Below are positions 12,201 to 22,636 of a DNA stretch of 64,000 nt, one piece after another (within the stretch, counting starts at the first letter, position 1; each line of letters starts with the position of its first letter). The notes below the pieces were generated by a model. It saw only the letters and a program-made list of their open reading frames with translations. It was not told the DNA's origin and did no database searches. The translations under genes were made by a program, and so were the position numbers. Source of the stretch: Apium graveolens. Its lineage: Eukaryota; Streptophyta; Magnoliopsida; Apiales; Apiaceae. The DNA is taken from assembly GCF_009905375.1 (NCBI RefSeq), contig NC_133650.1:298157957-298221956 (forward strand). Reading direction: 5' to 3'.

Positions 12201-13512
12201 GGCTAGAGAAAACCGCCTTGTCTGAGCAAACATGCCTAGTAGCACCAGTATCAATCCACCATTCACGTGGATTAGAACCGACCAGGTTCACTTCAGAGAC
12301 CGTAGCACAGAGGTCTATGTCACCCATCTCCTTGGAGATATTCTCTACCATGTTTGCTTCTTTCTTCTTGTTGGGCTTCTTGGGCTTCTTGCAGTCAGAA
12401 GACCTATGACCAACTTTATCACAGTTGTAGCACTTCCCTTGAAATTTCGACTTCGAAATCCCTCCCTTGGGTGCCAGCTTTGCCCCTTTACCAGAATTAG
12501 CCTTCTTGGGCTTGGAGCTTTGAGCATGCTCCACCATGTTTGCCTTCTCAGTGACAACGTTAACTTTCTTCTCGGACCCTCTGTTGTCTTCTTCAATACG
12601 AAGTCTAACAATAAGATCCTCCATAGACATCTCCTTTCGCTTGTGCTTAAGGTAGTTCTTGAAATCTTTCCATCCAGGTGGAAGCTTTTCAATAACAGCA
12701 GCAACTTGGAAAGACTCACTTATGACCATTCCCTCAGCATGAATGTCATGAATGATCACCTGCAGTTCCTGCACCTGACTGACCACAGTCTTAGAGTCTG
12801 CCATCTTATAATCAAGAAAGCGGCCAACAATCCACTTCTTTGCCCCAGCGTCCTCGGTTTTATACTTATGGTCAAGTGACTCCCATAAGACCTTAGCTGT
12901 TGGCTTCGCGCTATATACGTTATACAACGAGTCAGACAAACAATTTAACACATAGTTCCGACAGATGTAGTCGGAGTGCTTCCAAGCATCAACAGCATAC
13001 ACAGTCTGCATGTTACTCTCAGCAGTGAGCAACGGTGGTTCTTCCTTAAGGAAGCGATCCATATGCAACGTGGTCAGATAAAAGTGCATCTTTTGTTGCC
13101 AACGTTTGAAGTTCGTTCCGTTGAACTTCTCAGGTTTTTCAGCATGTGCAGCAGGCACAGTTGGCATAACAGGTGCAGCAGGCACCACGGGTGGAACAGA
13201 TGGTACGTGCGTCTGTACTACAGGTGTATGCACACCAGTAGGCACCGCAGGTATGATCGGAGGAGTGAATCCTGCCGATATCTGTCCAAGAGGAACACTA
13301 AACTGTCCAATGACAGTGTGTCCCACAGGCACATGTCCCGAAGGCACATGTCCAACAGGCGTTTGACCCCCATCAGATCGTACGATCCGTGCGTTAGGGT
13401 TAATCGGCTGCTGGTGAACCCCATCAGATCCAGTGATCTGTGCGTTGGGATCAGCCGTCATGTTCATCGAATCGTTCACAGTTTGGTTCTCCATCGATCT
13501 GTTACTCAACAA
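9241..13512 (-). CDS. Copia gag-pol polyprotein, intact
   Basis: One uninterrupted 1423-residue frame for the whole transposition machinery. Order seen: a Pro/Val-rich N-terminus with GHVPxGH-type repeats; a copia gag domain; zinc knuckle CYNCDKVGHRSSDC (about 359-372); aspartic protease WWIDTGATRHVC (about 417-428); GAG-pre-integrase HARLGHVNYDTLRRL; integrase starting near DLIHSDICD (about 610) with SDRGGEY and NGVAERKNR; reverse transcriptase with YVDDLL (about 1105); RNase H with YTDANW (about 1268); and the terminal IADPLTKGL. Length and domain order are those of autonomous plant copia elements, and no stop or frameshift was found, so it may be mobile. Starts 58 bases after the 5' LTR. 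Lineage is not assigned firmly (Tork-like is a guess). Confidence 0.95.
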   Translation of the reverse strand: MLSNRSMENQTVNDSMNMTADPNAQITGSDGVHQQPINPNARIVRSDGGQTPVGHVPSGHVPVGHTVIGQFSVPLGQISAGFTPPIIPAVPTGVHTPVVQTHVPSVPPVVPAAPVMPTVPAAHAEKPEKFNGTNFKRWQQKMHFYLTTLHMDRFLKEEPPLLTAESNMQTVYAVDAWKHSDYICRNYVLNCLSDSLYNVYSAKPTAKVLWESLDHKYKTEDAGAKKWIVGRFLDYKMADSKTVVSQVQELQVIIHDIHAEGMVISESFQVAAVIEKLPPGWKDFKNYLKHKRKEMSMEDLIVRLRIEEDNRGSEKKVNVVTEKANMVEHAQSSKPKKANSGKGAKLAPKGGISKSKFQGKCYNCDKVGHRSSDCKKPKKPNKKKEANMVENISKEMGDIDLCATVSEVNLVGSNPREWWIDTGATRHVCSDKAVFSSLKASDAGEKLYMGNSATSIIEGEGTVILKMTSGKNLTLKNVLYVPDIRKNLVSGSLLNKHGFRIVIESDKVILSKSGMFVGKGYLTDGLFKLNVMSVKDDNEMKNSSAYLLESPNLWHARLGHVNYDTLRRLSAKEYIPKLTIDPKHKCETCVEAKLTRSSFKRVERNTKLLDLIHSDICDLKFAPTRGGNKYFITFIDDCTKYCYVYLLKIKDEAIDKFKIYKEEVETQQTEKIKTIRSDRGGEYVEPFGEFCSQHGIIHEVTAPYSPQSNGVAERKNRTLKEMMNAMLLSSGLPQSMWGEAILSANNILNITMRKNKDVSPYEMWKKKKPSYQHLKVWGCLAKVLIPTPKKVKIGPKTVDCVFIGYPPHSTAYRFLVHESKIPDIQKNTIMESRNASFFETMFPCNPGNQQPTTSKRSHESVDDDNESDESEDENVGVVRRSKRQRTEKSYGSDFMTYLLEEGDPKTYKEAVTSPDGPMWKEAIKNEVDSIMQNHTWELVDLPTGCKPLGSKWVFKKKLKTDGTIDKYKARLVIKGYKQQKGLDYFDTYSPVTRITSIRMMFAIAAMRNLTVHQMDVKTAFLNGDIDEEIYMEQPEGFVVPGQERKVCRLVKSLYGLKQAPMKWHEKIDEVVLANGFKINECDSCAYYKDNENSYVKENDNGYVMMTLYVDDLLIAGSNDKVIKSTKDMLKSRFDMKDMGLANVILGIQISRTSEGLALSQPHYVDKILEKFLKDDFEKARTPVDMTLHLSKNKGVAVSQLEYSRIIGSLMYLMSCTRPDIAYSISKLSRFTSNPGADHWKAIIRVLRYLRGTRDYGLHYGRYPAVLEGYTDANWISSKKALKSTSGYVFTLAGAAISWKSSKQTVITHSTMEAEFVALDKCAEEAEYLRQFLEDIPRWPKPVTAIGIHCDSQSAIGRAQSTMYNGKSRHIRRRHSSIRQLISTGIITIDYIPSKDNIADPLTKGLSREVVEKSSRGMGLKPIA

Positions 13513-13554
13513 AACAAGCAGATACAGATGTATCAGTCACAGATGTATATAAAA

Positions 13555-13568
13555 GAAATAGCTTTAAG
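13555..13568 (-). promoter_or_regulatory. Primer-binding-site position, self-complementary to the LTR
   Basis: In element orientation the LTR ends in CACA, then AT, then CTTAAAGCTATTTC. These 14 bases sit where a primer-binding site belongs but do not match the usual TGGTATCAGAGC. They are the exact reverse complement of a stretch inside the same LTR (13695-13708 on the plus strand; also present in the other LTR), downstream of the TATA box and so in the transcribed leader. This could allow a self-primed start of reverse transcription or form a leader hairpin. The match is seen; the function is inferred. Confidence 0.55.
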
Positions 13569-13570
13569 AT

Positions 13571-14211
13571 TGTGAAAACAATCTGCGATTAATACAAATA
13601 ATCAAACAAGTGTGTGCGTGAGTAAACGAAATCAAACGGAGGAAGAAAAGATATAAACAGAAGAGAGATCCTCGAGTCCAGTTGAAACTGTCTCCTTAAA
13701 GCTATTTCGCCTCTGACCGTATGTGCGAGTCGATAGCCTCCCAGGATAAAACGAGGTAGCGGCGGCGTTACGGATAACGAGCACCTTCAGCGAGCTTGAA
13801 CGGGCACGAAACTATCACCGAGAGAGAGATTTGTGTTTAGAGGCGAATATGTTTTTTGGTGTGTCTAATCCTAACGCCTTAGAGGTGTTTATATAGGTGT
13901 AGATAGACTTGTGCGCTACTCTTTTCCATAATTAAATATCATTAATTATGGAATCGGTGTAATACTTGCAAGCTACTCTATTCCATAAATAATCTGAAAC
14001 AGAATCAGATTAAATATATCAAGACATACACCATATCAATTAATCTGAAACAAAATCAAATTAATTTATGCCATAATATTTGAGCCAAATTCTAATGGAA
14101 AATAATAATTTCCATTATTAAGAGAATATCATCATATCTCACACATCTTTTAGTCATAATGCTCAAAAATATGACTTACGAATATGGGACTTATACCCAT
14201 ATTTTCCAACA
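13571..14211 (-). repeat. 5' LTR of copia element C
   Basis: 641 bp, TG...CA. Carries the element promoter: minus-strand TATATAAA at 13888-13895, about 320 bases before the end of the LTR. Three substitutions separate it from the partner LTR. Confidence 0.95.
13888..13895 (-). promoter_or_regulatory. TATA box of copia element C
   Basis: Minus-strand TATATAAA within CACCTATATAAACACC, inside the 5' LTR. The transcript would start about 30 bases downstream and include the internal 14-base stretch complementary to the primer-binding position. Confidence 0.6.
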
Positions 14212-14216
14212 AAAAA

Positions 14217-14806
14217 TGTACTAGCTCATTAATCGTGCAAGTTGAGCCAAATTACGTAGAGACGACATACTAACACTAGTAGAATATAAACAAAATATTT
14301 AGATAAATTACCCCAAAATATAACAAATTACCAAAATCTGATAATAGTAATAGTCGTGATCGTTGGACTCGATTTCAACCCCAAATCTTAACAATTTTGT
14401 GTCCAGAAAGACGTACATAGTGTAGGTAGAGAAATGGAAACATGATACGTTTTATGTTAAAAACGACCTAACCAACTGCGTATGAACTGGGCAACAGCCG
14501 CCTTATTCGTCCTGTAATGTAAGCAAAGTAAGTATTGCCTTTCCAAACGTCTTGATTCGGCACAACCAACAAATAATTTAAACGCGCTGGAAGCATTTGA
14601 TAGCTCGACTGGACCCCCTGGCAGAGCAAGTTCCGGTGTTTCTGTTTATACTTTATATCCTTAGGGGATTTTTGTTTTGTGAAATTGAAAAATAATGAAA
14701 ATTTAATTTAATTAATTAAATAAATAAGATTGCTTGGTGAAAAATTTACAAATACATTAAATATATATATTTAGACCATATTTATATATAACATTATAAA
14801 AATGTA
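14217..14806. other. AT-rich intergenic
   Basis: Host DNA between the copia target duplication and a MITE. No coding signal seen. Confidence 0.5.
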
Positions 14807-15037
14807 CTCTCTCAGTCTCATTAAATTATATACATTAATTTTGGGCACGCTTTTCAATATTCCTTAAAAACATAACTCCATAATATTTTTTTCAATTTTT
14901 TTTTTCTGAATAAAAGTTTTATGTTTAAACTTTTATTCAGAATTTTTTTTAAAAAAAAATTTAGAAAACTATATTTTATAAAAGTATCGAAATGCGTGCA
15001 AATAGTGTATGTATATAAATCAAAGGGACGGAGGGAG
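14807..15037. repeat. Stowaway-type MITE, copy 1
   Basis: 231 bp, bounded by TA target duplications (14805-14806 and 15038-15039). The left end is CTCTCTCAGTCTC and the right end ...GGGACGGAGGGAG; TIR similarity continues through ATTATATACATTA. The centre (14906-14940) is a near palindrome of TAAAAGTTTTATG and its inverse. A second copy of the family with this core inverted lies at 39948-40166. Confidence 0.85.
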
Positions 15038-17182
15038 TATTATTTTAAAAACTAAATATGCATATATTTAGTATAATTATACATATATTACTTATAAATA
15101 CTAATTTTTAACTAAAATATTTATTTATGTCATATAATTCGTATCATGTAAAAGAGAAAATACAAAATTGAAATCTCGAATGTGTACTTTCATGTTATGT
15201 ACTAAAAAATAAAAAACAAGCAGTACATTTTGTGTCGTATAAGTTGTAGCCTTCCTTCTGGTAATAAGAATTTTAATTTCCAATCGATGAGTTTTAGAAC
15301 AATTAAAAAACAACTTTACACTCTCTCGATTGTTTTATATATATTTAACCTAACTAGGGACTTTTGTCCGCGCTACGCACGTTTATTATCCGACATTTTA
15401 GAAACGTACAAAAATAAATAATCACCCTTCTAATTATAATATTGGATAATAAAAAATATATATATATGCACCATATTTCTTCTTATTAATGAAAAGAATC
15501 ACGATACTATATTCTGAAATGATCATCCTCTTAATTATATTAACGAACAATTAAAAAATATATAGATGCACCGAAAAAACATGATCCCTGCAAAGAGAAC
15601 TACGGGAACTATTGCTTGATAAAACACTTGAATATAAACGAAAGGATTTTTTTTTCAAAAAATTTTGAGCATTAAGCAAAATGTGAACTAATATTTTTAA
15701 TGGTTACATGTGTTCTTAATAATTATAAGAAGAGACCTTAATAACAATCGAAAAACTTTGTTAAATAGTATAACATGTACAACACCTCATTTATATTTTG
15801 TTTAACATGTATATGCACTCGCAAAATTGTTACATCTGAATGAGCCATAAAATTTGATATGCTCTCTTTACAATGCAGAGTTTGATGGTCAGTGGTCATT
15901 TTGTAAATGTTTGACAATGCCTAAAATGTCCAATGATGCAGAAAAGCACGTGTGTTCTAGTAGAGGCCCAACAAATGTCTAATATAGTTTAATTCAAGAG
16001 TTTAATGAGAAGGTACAATATGAAGGATTAACTATCATGGAATAACGCTTAACACAATGACGTTTGAAGCCTCAAATTTGAACTTAACTATGTCTCAGAA
16101 TTTGGCCTTAATCAGGCACCTCAAACTTTGACTGACAGACTGCAAGCGTTGGATTAAAGATGATTTTTTTTATGACATTTTATTGTGGACATAAGGCATA
16201 AGGAAACAAAAATTAGACTAAAAAATAGTTGCTCTAAAGCCTATCGTGTAAGAGATATGAGGAGAATTGAACCTTTACATGTTTACAATTTAACACACTG
16301 TACATTGTAAACGAATATGTTATTTCAATCTTTTTTTGGACACTTGAACTATTGAGTTTACTATGAGACTGAGATTTTCAAGTACATATTAGTTTGCGGG
16401 TGATTACATATGATGATTTATTTGAGCAATGCAGGAACTTATTGAAAATATTTGTATATTCTGTTGTTAAAGATAATGGCCATGACAATGTACCAGATTA
16501 ATGAGAAGTTCAAATTGAAGGAAGAATGAGACATCATTACATTGTTGATCTGCCTCATTCTAGTAGGATACTTATGTCACATTAGGCCACAATGGTGCTA
16601 TTAAGACATATCAGGGTGTTATTAACATTGAAATATTGGGCAATATTGATGAATAAAAAGGGGCATATTATTTGAACTTTGAGAAATGTTTGTCAAAGAA
16701 TTCACTTATCCGAGATGAGTAATATTATAACTAATAATACATAATAATTTAAAAGCAATACATTTGAGATTGTTATAAAAACCAGCATCCACATCAAAAC
16801 AAATATCAACATTGAAACTATTTGAACATCTTGTTACAATAAAAAATCCATTAAGATGTCCATGCATTGTGCATGCTAACACATTCAATTCAAAACTACA
16901 ACTGTCAAAGTACATTCATATGTGACATGCTTAATTTATAAAATTACTTAGAGGAATCTTGTAGAGAAAGAGTTGTGTAGCACAATGCTCACACTCATCG
17001 TTCCACATATGAGCCATCTTCAAGATTTTGGTATAAATTCATCCTCAATCCGAAATCATAACTTTTACGAAATTCTTACATGTTTATAATAGTCAACCAA
17101 GATACAGAAATTTTAATAGTAGTCATGAACGTATTGTGTAAAACTCCTCACATAAAATATAAAAATTGACCAATAATTATCA
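15038..17182. other. AT-rich intergenic
   Basis: No gene supported. Around 15370 the GC-rich string TCCGCGCTACGCACG stands out against AT-rich surroundings. Strings of this type often occur in plant Helitron or MITE ends, but no second end could be placed. Confidence 0.45.
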
Positions 17183-17371
17183 TTACCTTTTATCACAAAG
17201 ATTAAAATGAACATATTCTCGTTGCTCGATGTCAGAAACAATACCAACAACATCTATAAAATTATAAAAAGCATATACGTTCAACCGTATATGAATTGAA
17301 AATATACAATGCCAATAACTACGTACTCGGTGCCGGTGTGGGAACTTGTTCGGAAGCATATGAGAACGCAT
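17183..17371 (-). pseudogene. OB-fold (RPA/DUF223-like) fragment
   Basis: The minus-strand frame ends in IDVVGIVSDIEQREYVHFNL followed by CDKR and a good splice donor (AAAAG/GTAATG). This resembles the first strands of replication protein A-type OB folds (pattern DVIGxV...xxLxDxR). Upstream, RC of about 17336-17410, is another coding-like stretch (ELGKYAFSYASEQVPTPAPS), but the splice phases do not join, so I read it as decayed. Such fragments in plants come from RPA-like gene families or Helitrons. Assignment is tentative. Confidence 0.3.
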
Positions 17372-17689
17372 ACTTCCCTAATTCATCAATATTCTCCAGT
17401 TCAAATTCTGTAACATAATATTTATGCTTGGATCACCTACTTGTAATATGGTTTCGTATGTAAACAAAATTTTTATATCCGTTGAAACGAACATTAGATA
17501 TCATCTTGCTTCTCCTATCGTGTAATCTACCATGTCTATTAAACTTTCTTCTTTCACAACATTGTCAAAGAAATCTCCAGATTGGAGTTTGTGTAAAAGC
17601 ATGAAAATCATAATATGTGTACAAAATAAACAAAGTAAGTTTAATGTTCGCAACAACAAAGTAAGTTTAAGTTTATTTTGTTTCATATA

Positions 17690-20414
17690 TTTTTAAAAAC
17701 ACAAATGGAAAATTATTAAATTCTAAAATACTAAAAATCATCTAATTAGTGTCCCCACTTCAACTAAAAAAATTAAGTTTTTTAAAAAATTATACTTTTA
17801 AAATACAAAATTTTAATAACTAAATATTTATATAACCTAAATTAAAAATTGTTGAACCTTAATTAATATTTGATTAAGTAATATGTTCGTGCCATGTACA
17901 CGGTATATTATATATCGATAATTTTAGTTAATTTAATAAATAATATCATAATTTGTTCATATTAAGTTAATTATTTCTATTTAAAAGTAAAAGAAATATA
18001 TTTGGATCGGTTTTTAAAACTGAGAATTAAAATAATGTCTTTCGCCGTTCAAGTTTTTTGTGTACTAAAATTTTATTGTTCAATGAAAATAGATAGAGTT
18101 TAAAGTGCCAAGATATTGTCTAAAATTTATAATCGGTTAAAATTAAATTGAAATAAGAATTTTATGAAGCGTTAAAGTTATTTTAGGAAAAAACTACAAA
18201 TTTTCATATTACTAAAAGGGAAAAATTAAACTTAATTATATATTATATGATGTTGAAAGATGGAGTTGCACTTCGCATGCTGAACTTCAATTCTTAATTT
18301 AAATGATAATTTGTTATTGTTGAAATATTTTCGTGAAAATAATATACATATAAATAAAATATTAATCTAAATTATTCTCAATTACTGCATTATATTATAT
18401 TATATATCGGAACGATTTCTCGGCGTCGCCTCTTGGCGACACCTCGACTCGACTCGTTTATATTGATAAAAATAATAATTCAAAAAATATTATTATCAAG
18501 ATTTTTTTAAATAAGAGAATATTTTTAAATATCTGAATATAGAAATAATTTAGCATTATAATATATGTTAAACTTAATACATCTTATTAATTGAATATCA
18601 TCAAAACATATTATAATGTCCATGTAAGATTACCATAAAAAAAACTGAATATTATTAAAGCCTATTATAATATCTACTAATTTCGTAAGTATATTAATGT
18701 GAATTATCACATAATAAGGTTTCTAAACGTATATAGTCAAATATTAATTAGCTACTTACACTAATATGAAAAAATAAATCAACTTTTATTGTTTATTATT
18801 ATATATTAAATTGTCATATATTTTATAAATTAAAATTATAAAAGTAAGTAAAAAATTGCAAGTAATTTTGCTTATTAATAACCTCTAATACTTTCTTCAC
18901 ATTTTTTTATTGAATTCTATTCTCAATTTTTTACACTTCAAAATCTTGAAAAAGGTAGTAAATTTTGCGATATAAAATTAAAAAAATCCACTATTTTATT
19001 AGTTACATTAATTTTATACACTTTTTTATATTTTATATTTTGTGTTAAATACCACTGACATAACACAAATGTAACAAATTTGGGGTAAAAAGGGTATTTA
19101 CATATATTAGGATAGAATAAGTAAATAAAGTCAAATAAGAATTTATTATACTAAAATCAAGTTTAAATTTAAGTAACATATTTTAATAGTTACTCGGTGT
19201 GCCTAGATGTCCACACCTAGAACTATTTTTTTTATACAAAAAAAATAATTCTTTAAATAATTATTTCATGTTAGTTGAACATGTAAAAGTGTTGTTATTT
19301 TATAGTTGAAATTTAAGATAAAATAGTAAATTTTTAAATTTTACAAACTACTCGAACTCAAAAGGTTACCTATGTTCAATTTGCAAAAATAGAATATGTA
19401 TATTGAATTTATATATAAATCATTCTCTCACCTTTAAGTATACAAAATTTATATGCTAATTTACTGTTTTTCTTTTTAAGTACTTTCAAAAAAAATTGTT
19501 ACCTACATGCATCCATTAATACTTTTTTTAACTTCAAACTAAACTCCAATGTGAAATAAAATAACTATATCTATAACATGCATTAATATAAAACTCCATA
19601 AGGCTATAAAAAATATCTTTTAAATTAGTGGACTAAATATTTAAAATATTATTATTAATTTTTAGAAACATGATATAAATTATTTTGACAAAAATATAAT
19701 TCTTTATCTTTACGAAAAGAATAGTTTTTTAACAATTTTTTCTTATAAAATACTGGTTGTTTTTTTGAGTAAAAATGAACATAATACTCATGTATTTTTA
19801 AATTTGAGTCCAAATCTTTGATCCTCTCAGGATTTTTTGGAGATCTTAGTAGGAACTAAAATAATAAAGCAAATATACTTCTATTCAATTATACATCATC
19901 TAAGAAATAAATAATTTTTTAAGGCAAAGGAAGTTATTAACATAAACCAGTGGTATGAGGGTAGTTATTGAAGATGAGAAATGTTAATATTTTTGTGTGT
20001 TTTCCCATGAATTACAGTCTAGTATGTGTCTTATGTTTGTTCTTAGTTTAATGTGTTCAATCATTCTTCTCTTGGTAGTTGTCTAATTTTCTATTTTATT
20101 GTTGGCCTGTTCCGTCCTTCTAATACGGTGTGTGTATGCATGTCTCTTATTTCATCATTGCAGGAGCATACATGATATATAATTACATGACAACAAAACT
20201 GTGGCATCCAATTGCATCATAGCAAGTGTTGAGTATAAAAACTGGGCAAAGGCTTCCACAACCACAACCTAACAACTCAGAACTCTTAACTGTGGAACGT
20301 AACACTGAGAACAAAAGACTGCAATACATAACTTCTGACCATTACATAACACTATAATTGGACGGAATAACTTATCATAATACAGACATTTTGTAAGAAC
20401 GAAAGCCACTGAGT
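17690..20414. other. AT-rich intergenic
   Basis: About 2.7 kb of very AT-rich DNA without a supported gene. A short GC-rich island with TCGCCTCTTGGCGA (an imperfect palindrome) sits near 18424-18437. At about 20164-20222 a 20-codon frame follows a good intron acceptor and may be a lone exon; it is not supported further. Confidence 0.45.
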
Positions 20415-21667
20415 TCATTTTCCTTTTGCTAATTTCAGTTGCTCAAAGATGGAAAATTCAATCATGGCCCGATCAACTTGCATAAGCTCCATATTTTGAT
20501 CCACTTTATCCCCTCTCCACCTTCTCTCCATGATCGGCAATTTTGTGAACTCGTTATGATTCAACACTTGAAAAAAGGTATAGTTATTTAAAATTATGCA
20601 GCGTAATGATCAACAAATCACCCCAATGAATGAGAAACAAATTCAAAAGTCACAAATGATAACATGAATATCAGGGAATATCTTTTAACCCTTGAAGAGA
20701 AGTCAATTTTTTGAAGATATAATTTTTTTGCACCTTATCTTAAAGTCTATATTCTAGTAAAGGAATTAACTGGCCTCCCAGATTTGTCAGATGTTCACAT
20801 TTTAACTGAATTTTTTGATATTAATGGCTGGATAAACCCTCACAAACTCTAATTTAAAAAATTGATGATCGGGCTTCAAAATAAACTCGACAGACTTCTC
20901 GATGCAATTGAACATTTATAACATTCTGACAAAAATTTATAGAGGGTAAACTTTTCCGCTTTATAAATTCTAAAATATTATTTCATCTTAGATTTCCATG
21001 AGAATTTCAATTAATATCTAGACAAAATTTTCAAGAACATGTACTACTCATATAGTCATACAAATGGTATGATGATAGTTATTAAATGTAAATGAAACTA
21101 ACATGCCTAATAATGTAGCAAGACTCAAATGATTAGTTAAAATTATGAGGAAACCCTTTCGATTTCATAGATTATGCTAGAAATTCCCGATCACCCATCG
21201 TAATCAGTCTCGCAGGCTGATATCACAAATGTCTCTCAATCTCTTTAGCTAATCCAACTGATTTTTAACCTATAACTCCGCACTTTTGACAACACCTGCA
21301 GCTTATCGCCTTTCAGCTGTTTCTTCATTTTATATACATATCCTTTAAAACATCAAATGCATTATTTAATAAAATTTGAAGCATATATCATACTTGTGTA
21401 ATTTTGTCCAAATAATTTTAGCAAAGGAGAAAGATTTATAGTTGAACCGTTCTTACCCCTATGAGATTGTTCTGGTACAATGTTTTCTTTAGTGGTCAGT
21501 AATCATGTCTAAGATGGTCACATGTTGCCTGAATGAATGTTGGTTACATAGATAATATTTGTACAAACCTGATGTAGGCGTTGATGTGAAGATTTGGATT
21601 GTGTCACCCTTTGATATGCATCCTTCCTCAATTGAGTAACACCTCCATTGTGTTGTTGATCAAAAGA
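20415..21667 (-). pseudogene. Unidentified multi-exon gene, 5'-truncated
   Basis: Three coding-like blocks with splice signals lie on the minus strand. Exon 21569-21667 includes LRKDAYQRVTQSKSSHQRLHQ-type charged sequence and a donor CATCAG/GTTTGT. Exon 21270-21342 has acceptor TTTTAAAG/GA and donor TATAG/GTTAAA (KKQLKGDKLQVLSKVRSYR). The last exon, 20415-20566, follows acceptor TTTTTTCAAG and reads HNEFTKLPIMERRWRGDKVD..., ending in KGK and a TGA. A further candidate lies near 20840-20920 (NVINVQLHREVCRVYFEARS). Phases between the blocks are not all consistent, so exons are missing or broken. The charged, helical composition gives no family I recognise. The 5' part is absent: a gypsy LTR begins within about 70-130 bases of the first exon. 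Confidence 0.4.
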
Positions 21668-21733
21668 CCATGATATAAAATTGATTAATTATCAAATATT
21701 TGGGAATATGTACCAGAAGTCTGAGTATGACTG

Positions 21734-22616
21734 TGATGTTGGATTTGCAGTATAGCAGGGCCTCTAATAATTTTTTGATGGATCAGGTGGGATATTGCCT
21801 AATATTTACATAGTATTTTGATCCATTTTGCGTAATGGAAATCGCCTCTAACCTGGGCAATATAACCTCTAATAGGGTATAAAAGACCCGGCTAGGACCA
21901 ACTGGATCTATGGAATACCGGGCTCAATCGATATACTGAGACCCCCCTCTACCAGTACAATCAAATGGAGAGAGACCAGACCCGGGCCCATCCCATGACC
22001 CGGATCCGGAACCCGGATCCGGATCATGACTCAAGTCACCATGAGGGGGGTTCCTAGCAAACACATACACATCCCACAACCCGCCAAACAAGGGTACGTG
22101 GGCACGTGACTTTGACAGCTATCAACAACCAACACACCAGACAAGCACGACGCGTGTCAGAGGCCGTTAGGACACTCTGAAGGTGGTCCTCCCCTGGACA
22201 CGTGTAAGCAATCCCCCCAAGCCAGGCGTCCTCCGCTCCCAAAATCCAACGGCCCAGATTTAGAGGTAACTACCCCTAAACCCTACCTTGGGGCTATATA
22301 TACCCCCAAGGCTGAAGGGTTTAGGGGTTGGAAAATATTCACTCTTGCACACTCACACTCTCTCATACACTCAAAAACTCACAGCAGCCACCACACATAC
22401 ACATCCACACACAAACACAGAGTAGCCTTGACATTACTTACATAAACCTTCTTCTTCTCCAAAACCTGCTCTTATTCTCACACCGGAGGCGCCGTGGGAG
22501 CCAAACCCCCCTTCCGGTGTTGTTTTGCAGGCGCCCAACCAGCAGCTACACCTCACCCCCGCACAGAAGGTCTAGGAACGCCGTCGGACGGAGCCGCCCG
22601 CTCACCGGAGTTATCA
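21734..22616 (+). repeat. 5' LTR of gypsy G1
   Basis: Ends ...GGAGTTATCA directly before the primer-binding site. Contains TATATATA at 22295-22302, set in a palindrome (CCTTGGGG before, CCCCCAAGG after), and GC-rich blocks with repeated ACCCGGATCCGG near 22000-22025. The start is placed at a TGATG (21734); a second TGATG at 21776 is possible. Confidence 0.6.
22295..22302 (+). promoter_or_regulatory. TATA box of gypsy G1
   Basis: TATATATA flanked by complementary arms CCTTGGGG and CCCCAAGG, so it lies in the loop of a potential hairpin. Transcription would begin near 22330, consistent with the CA-rich leader that follows. Confidence 0.6.
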
Positions 22617-22618
22617 TT

Positions 22619-22636
22619 TGGCGCTAGAAGGAGGGG
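22619..22636 (+). promoter_or_regulatory. Primer-binding site of gypsy G1
   Basis: TGGCGCTAGAAGGAGGGG, two bases after the LTR end. TGGCGC-initial primer-binding sites are usual for plant Tat/Athila-group gypsy elements; the priming tRNA is not determined here. Confidence 0.65.

Larger units (their letters stand above)
7968..14211 (-). mobile_element. Complete Ty1/copia retrotransposon (element C)
   Basis: A 6244-bp element on the minus strand with two 641-bp LTRs (7968-8608 and 13571-14211), TG...CA ends, and a 5-bp direct flank AAAAA on each side (7963-7967 and 14212-14216). It encodes a single open gag-pol frame (9241-13512). The LTRs differ at only three positions seen (C/G in TCTSACCGTATG, T/G in GAAACAKAATCAG, C/G in ACTTACSAATATG), so insertion was recent. 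At a typical plant rate of about 7e-9 per site per year that is roughly 0.3 million years (inference). A polypurine tract, read on the minus strand as GTGGGGGAT, abuts the 3' LTR at 8609-8617. No initiator-Met primer-binding site follows the 5' LTR. Confidence 0.95.

Noticed and set aside
12232..13366. Long plus-strand frames (215, 199 and 86 codons)
   Set aside because: They are antisense shadows of the copia C gag and follow its Pro/Val-rich repeats.
15345..15385. Possible Helitron end (TCCGCGCTACGCACG)
   Set aside because: No matching second end, hairpin plus CTRR or insertion site could be placed.
20164..20222. Lone exon after TTGCAG (about 20 codons to a TAG)
   Set aside because: Good acceptor but no neighbouring exons and too short to identify.
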